Source of the DNA: JBLHKE01 sp047619485
GTDB lineage: Bacteria; Verrucomicrobiota; Verrucomicrobiia; Verrucomicrobiales; DEV007
NCBI GenBank assembly: GCA_047619485.1
Contig: JBLHKE010000394.1
Span: 1-7,231, forward strand
Direction: 5' to 3'
DNA: 7,231 nucleotides
A program made the position numbers and the translations under genes. How positions within the stretch are numbered: the first letter of the stretch is position 1; every line of letters begins with the position of its first letter. The notes beneath the pieces are model-generated. The model was given only the letters and a program-made list of their open reading frames with translations, was not told where the DNA came from and did no database searches. This document shows positions 6,632 through 7,231 of the stretch, piece by piece.

Positions 6632-7231
6632 ATGCAAGACGAGCACCGCAACTCTCAGCCCTATCCTTGGGTAGCTCGAATCCTGTCGATCATCTGTGTG
6701 GCGATCTGTATCGGTCTGATGGGCCGGGGCGAATTCCCATCGTGGGAGTTCTACGCGAAATTCGGCTACCTGTCACCGGAGTCGATCTGGAGAGGTTCTT
6801 ACTGGAGCCTGTTCACCTCAACCCTAGTGCACCTCGAAATCTGGCACCTGGCGTTCAACGTCTACTGGCTGTGGATTCTCGGCGGGCGCTTGGAGCAGTC
6901 CATTGGCAGCTTGCGCTTCCTCGCGTTCTTCATCGCCGCAGGCACGATCGCCTCGTCATTTCAACTCGCCGTCTCTGGCACCACCGGGATCGGAGCCTCT
7001 GGCGCCCTCTACGCGCTCTTCGGCTTCATGTGGCTGGCACGCGATCGCTATCCCGAATTCCGACAAATCCTCGACCCCCGGACGGTCTGGCTTTTCCTCA
7101 TCTGGCTGGTCGCTTGTTACGTCATCACCCACTTTGGGGATTTCCGAATAGGCAACACCGCGCACCTATCAGGCCTCCTATTCGGCTGCGCGGTTGCAGG
7201 CGTCAGGATGGGGCGTTCCCGGGCTCCAGCG
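6632..7231 (+). CDS. Rhomboid-family intramembrane serine protease (3' end outside window)
   Basis: The frame is open from ATG 6632 to the window edge, 200 codons. Six hydrophobic segments are visible (about 13-31, 57-84, 93-111, 118-136, 151-168, 176-192), the core rhomboid layout. The catalytic serine is Ser123 in GIGASGALYALFG and the catalytic histidine is His178 in GNTAHLSGLLFG. The second segment carries the H-x4-H-x3-N pattern (HLEIWHLAFN at 67-76) and is followed by LWILGGRLE, as in GlpG. All expected active-site residues are present, so the enzyme should cleave membrane proteins within or near a helix. There is no extra N-terminal domain beyond ~12 residues. It sits 5 bases after the GNAT gene with no ribosome binding site in the gap, suggesting coupled expression; no functional link between the two is obvious. 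Confidence 0.92.
   Translation, partial: MQDEHRNSQPYPWVARILSIICVAICIGLMGRGEFPSWEFYAKFGYLSPESIWRGSYWSLFTSTLVHLEIWHLAFNVYWLWILGGRLEQSIGSLRFLAFFIAAGTIASSFQLAVSGTTGIGASGALYALFGFMWLARDRYPEFRQILDPRTVWLFLIWLVACYVITHFGDFRIGNTAHLSGLLFGCAVAGVRMGRSRAPA

Noticed and set aside
6632..7231. The rhomboid as the protease that cuts the candidate anti-sigma factor
   Set aside because: The genes are ~4.5 kb apart on opposite strands in separate transcription units; nearness in the window alone does not support a link.

Overview
The window looks like a piece of a Verrucomicrobiota chromosome, probably Verrucomicrobiales. This is inferred from gene style, not from a search: a secreted protein with acidic D-x-D-G calcium-type repeats and a 'LEASENLIDW' unit, an ECF sigma factor followed by a small single-span membrane protein with an 'FQRRQR' motif, a DUF5009-type membrane acyltransferase remnant, a moderately high GC content and an almost complete lack of Shine-Dalgarno sites.

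Left part (1-2193, minus strand): a three-gene unit read from a good sigma-70-type promoter at 2166-2193. The order is an ECF sigma factor, a small N-in/C-out membrane protein, and an exported trypsin-fold plus PDZ protein that is cut by the window edge. The last protein has lost all three catalytic residues of the HtrA/DegP family, so it is probably a binding or sensing protein and not a protease. The membrane protein ends in -RVF, a hydrophobic C-terminus that a PDZ domain could bind. Together they resemble a rewired RpoE/RseA/DegS envelope-stress module; the wiring is a hypothesis.

Middle (2280-5636): a divergently read secreted protein of unknown function with calcium-type repeats, then a 246-base convergent intergenic region with two hairpins, then glnS (glutaminyl-tRNA synthetase) on the minus strand, which is intact and conventional.

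Right part (5637-7231, plus strand): a short divergent regulatory region with a direct repeat and an imperfect palindrome, a DUF5009 / heparan-alpha-glucosaminide N-acetyltransferase-like gene that survives only as its first ~90 codons joined out of frame to its last ~30 codons (internal deletion), then an SSAT-type GNAT acetyltransferase and, 5 bases further on, an intact but window-truncated rhomboid protease. I saw no tRNA, rRNA, CRISPR array or complete insertion sequence.
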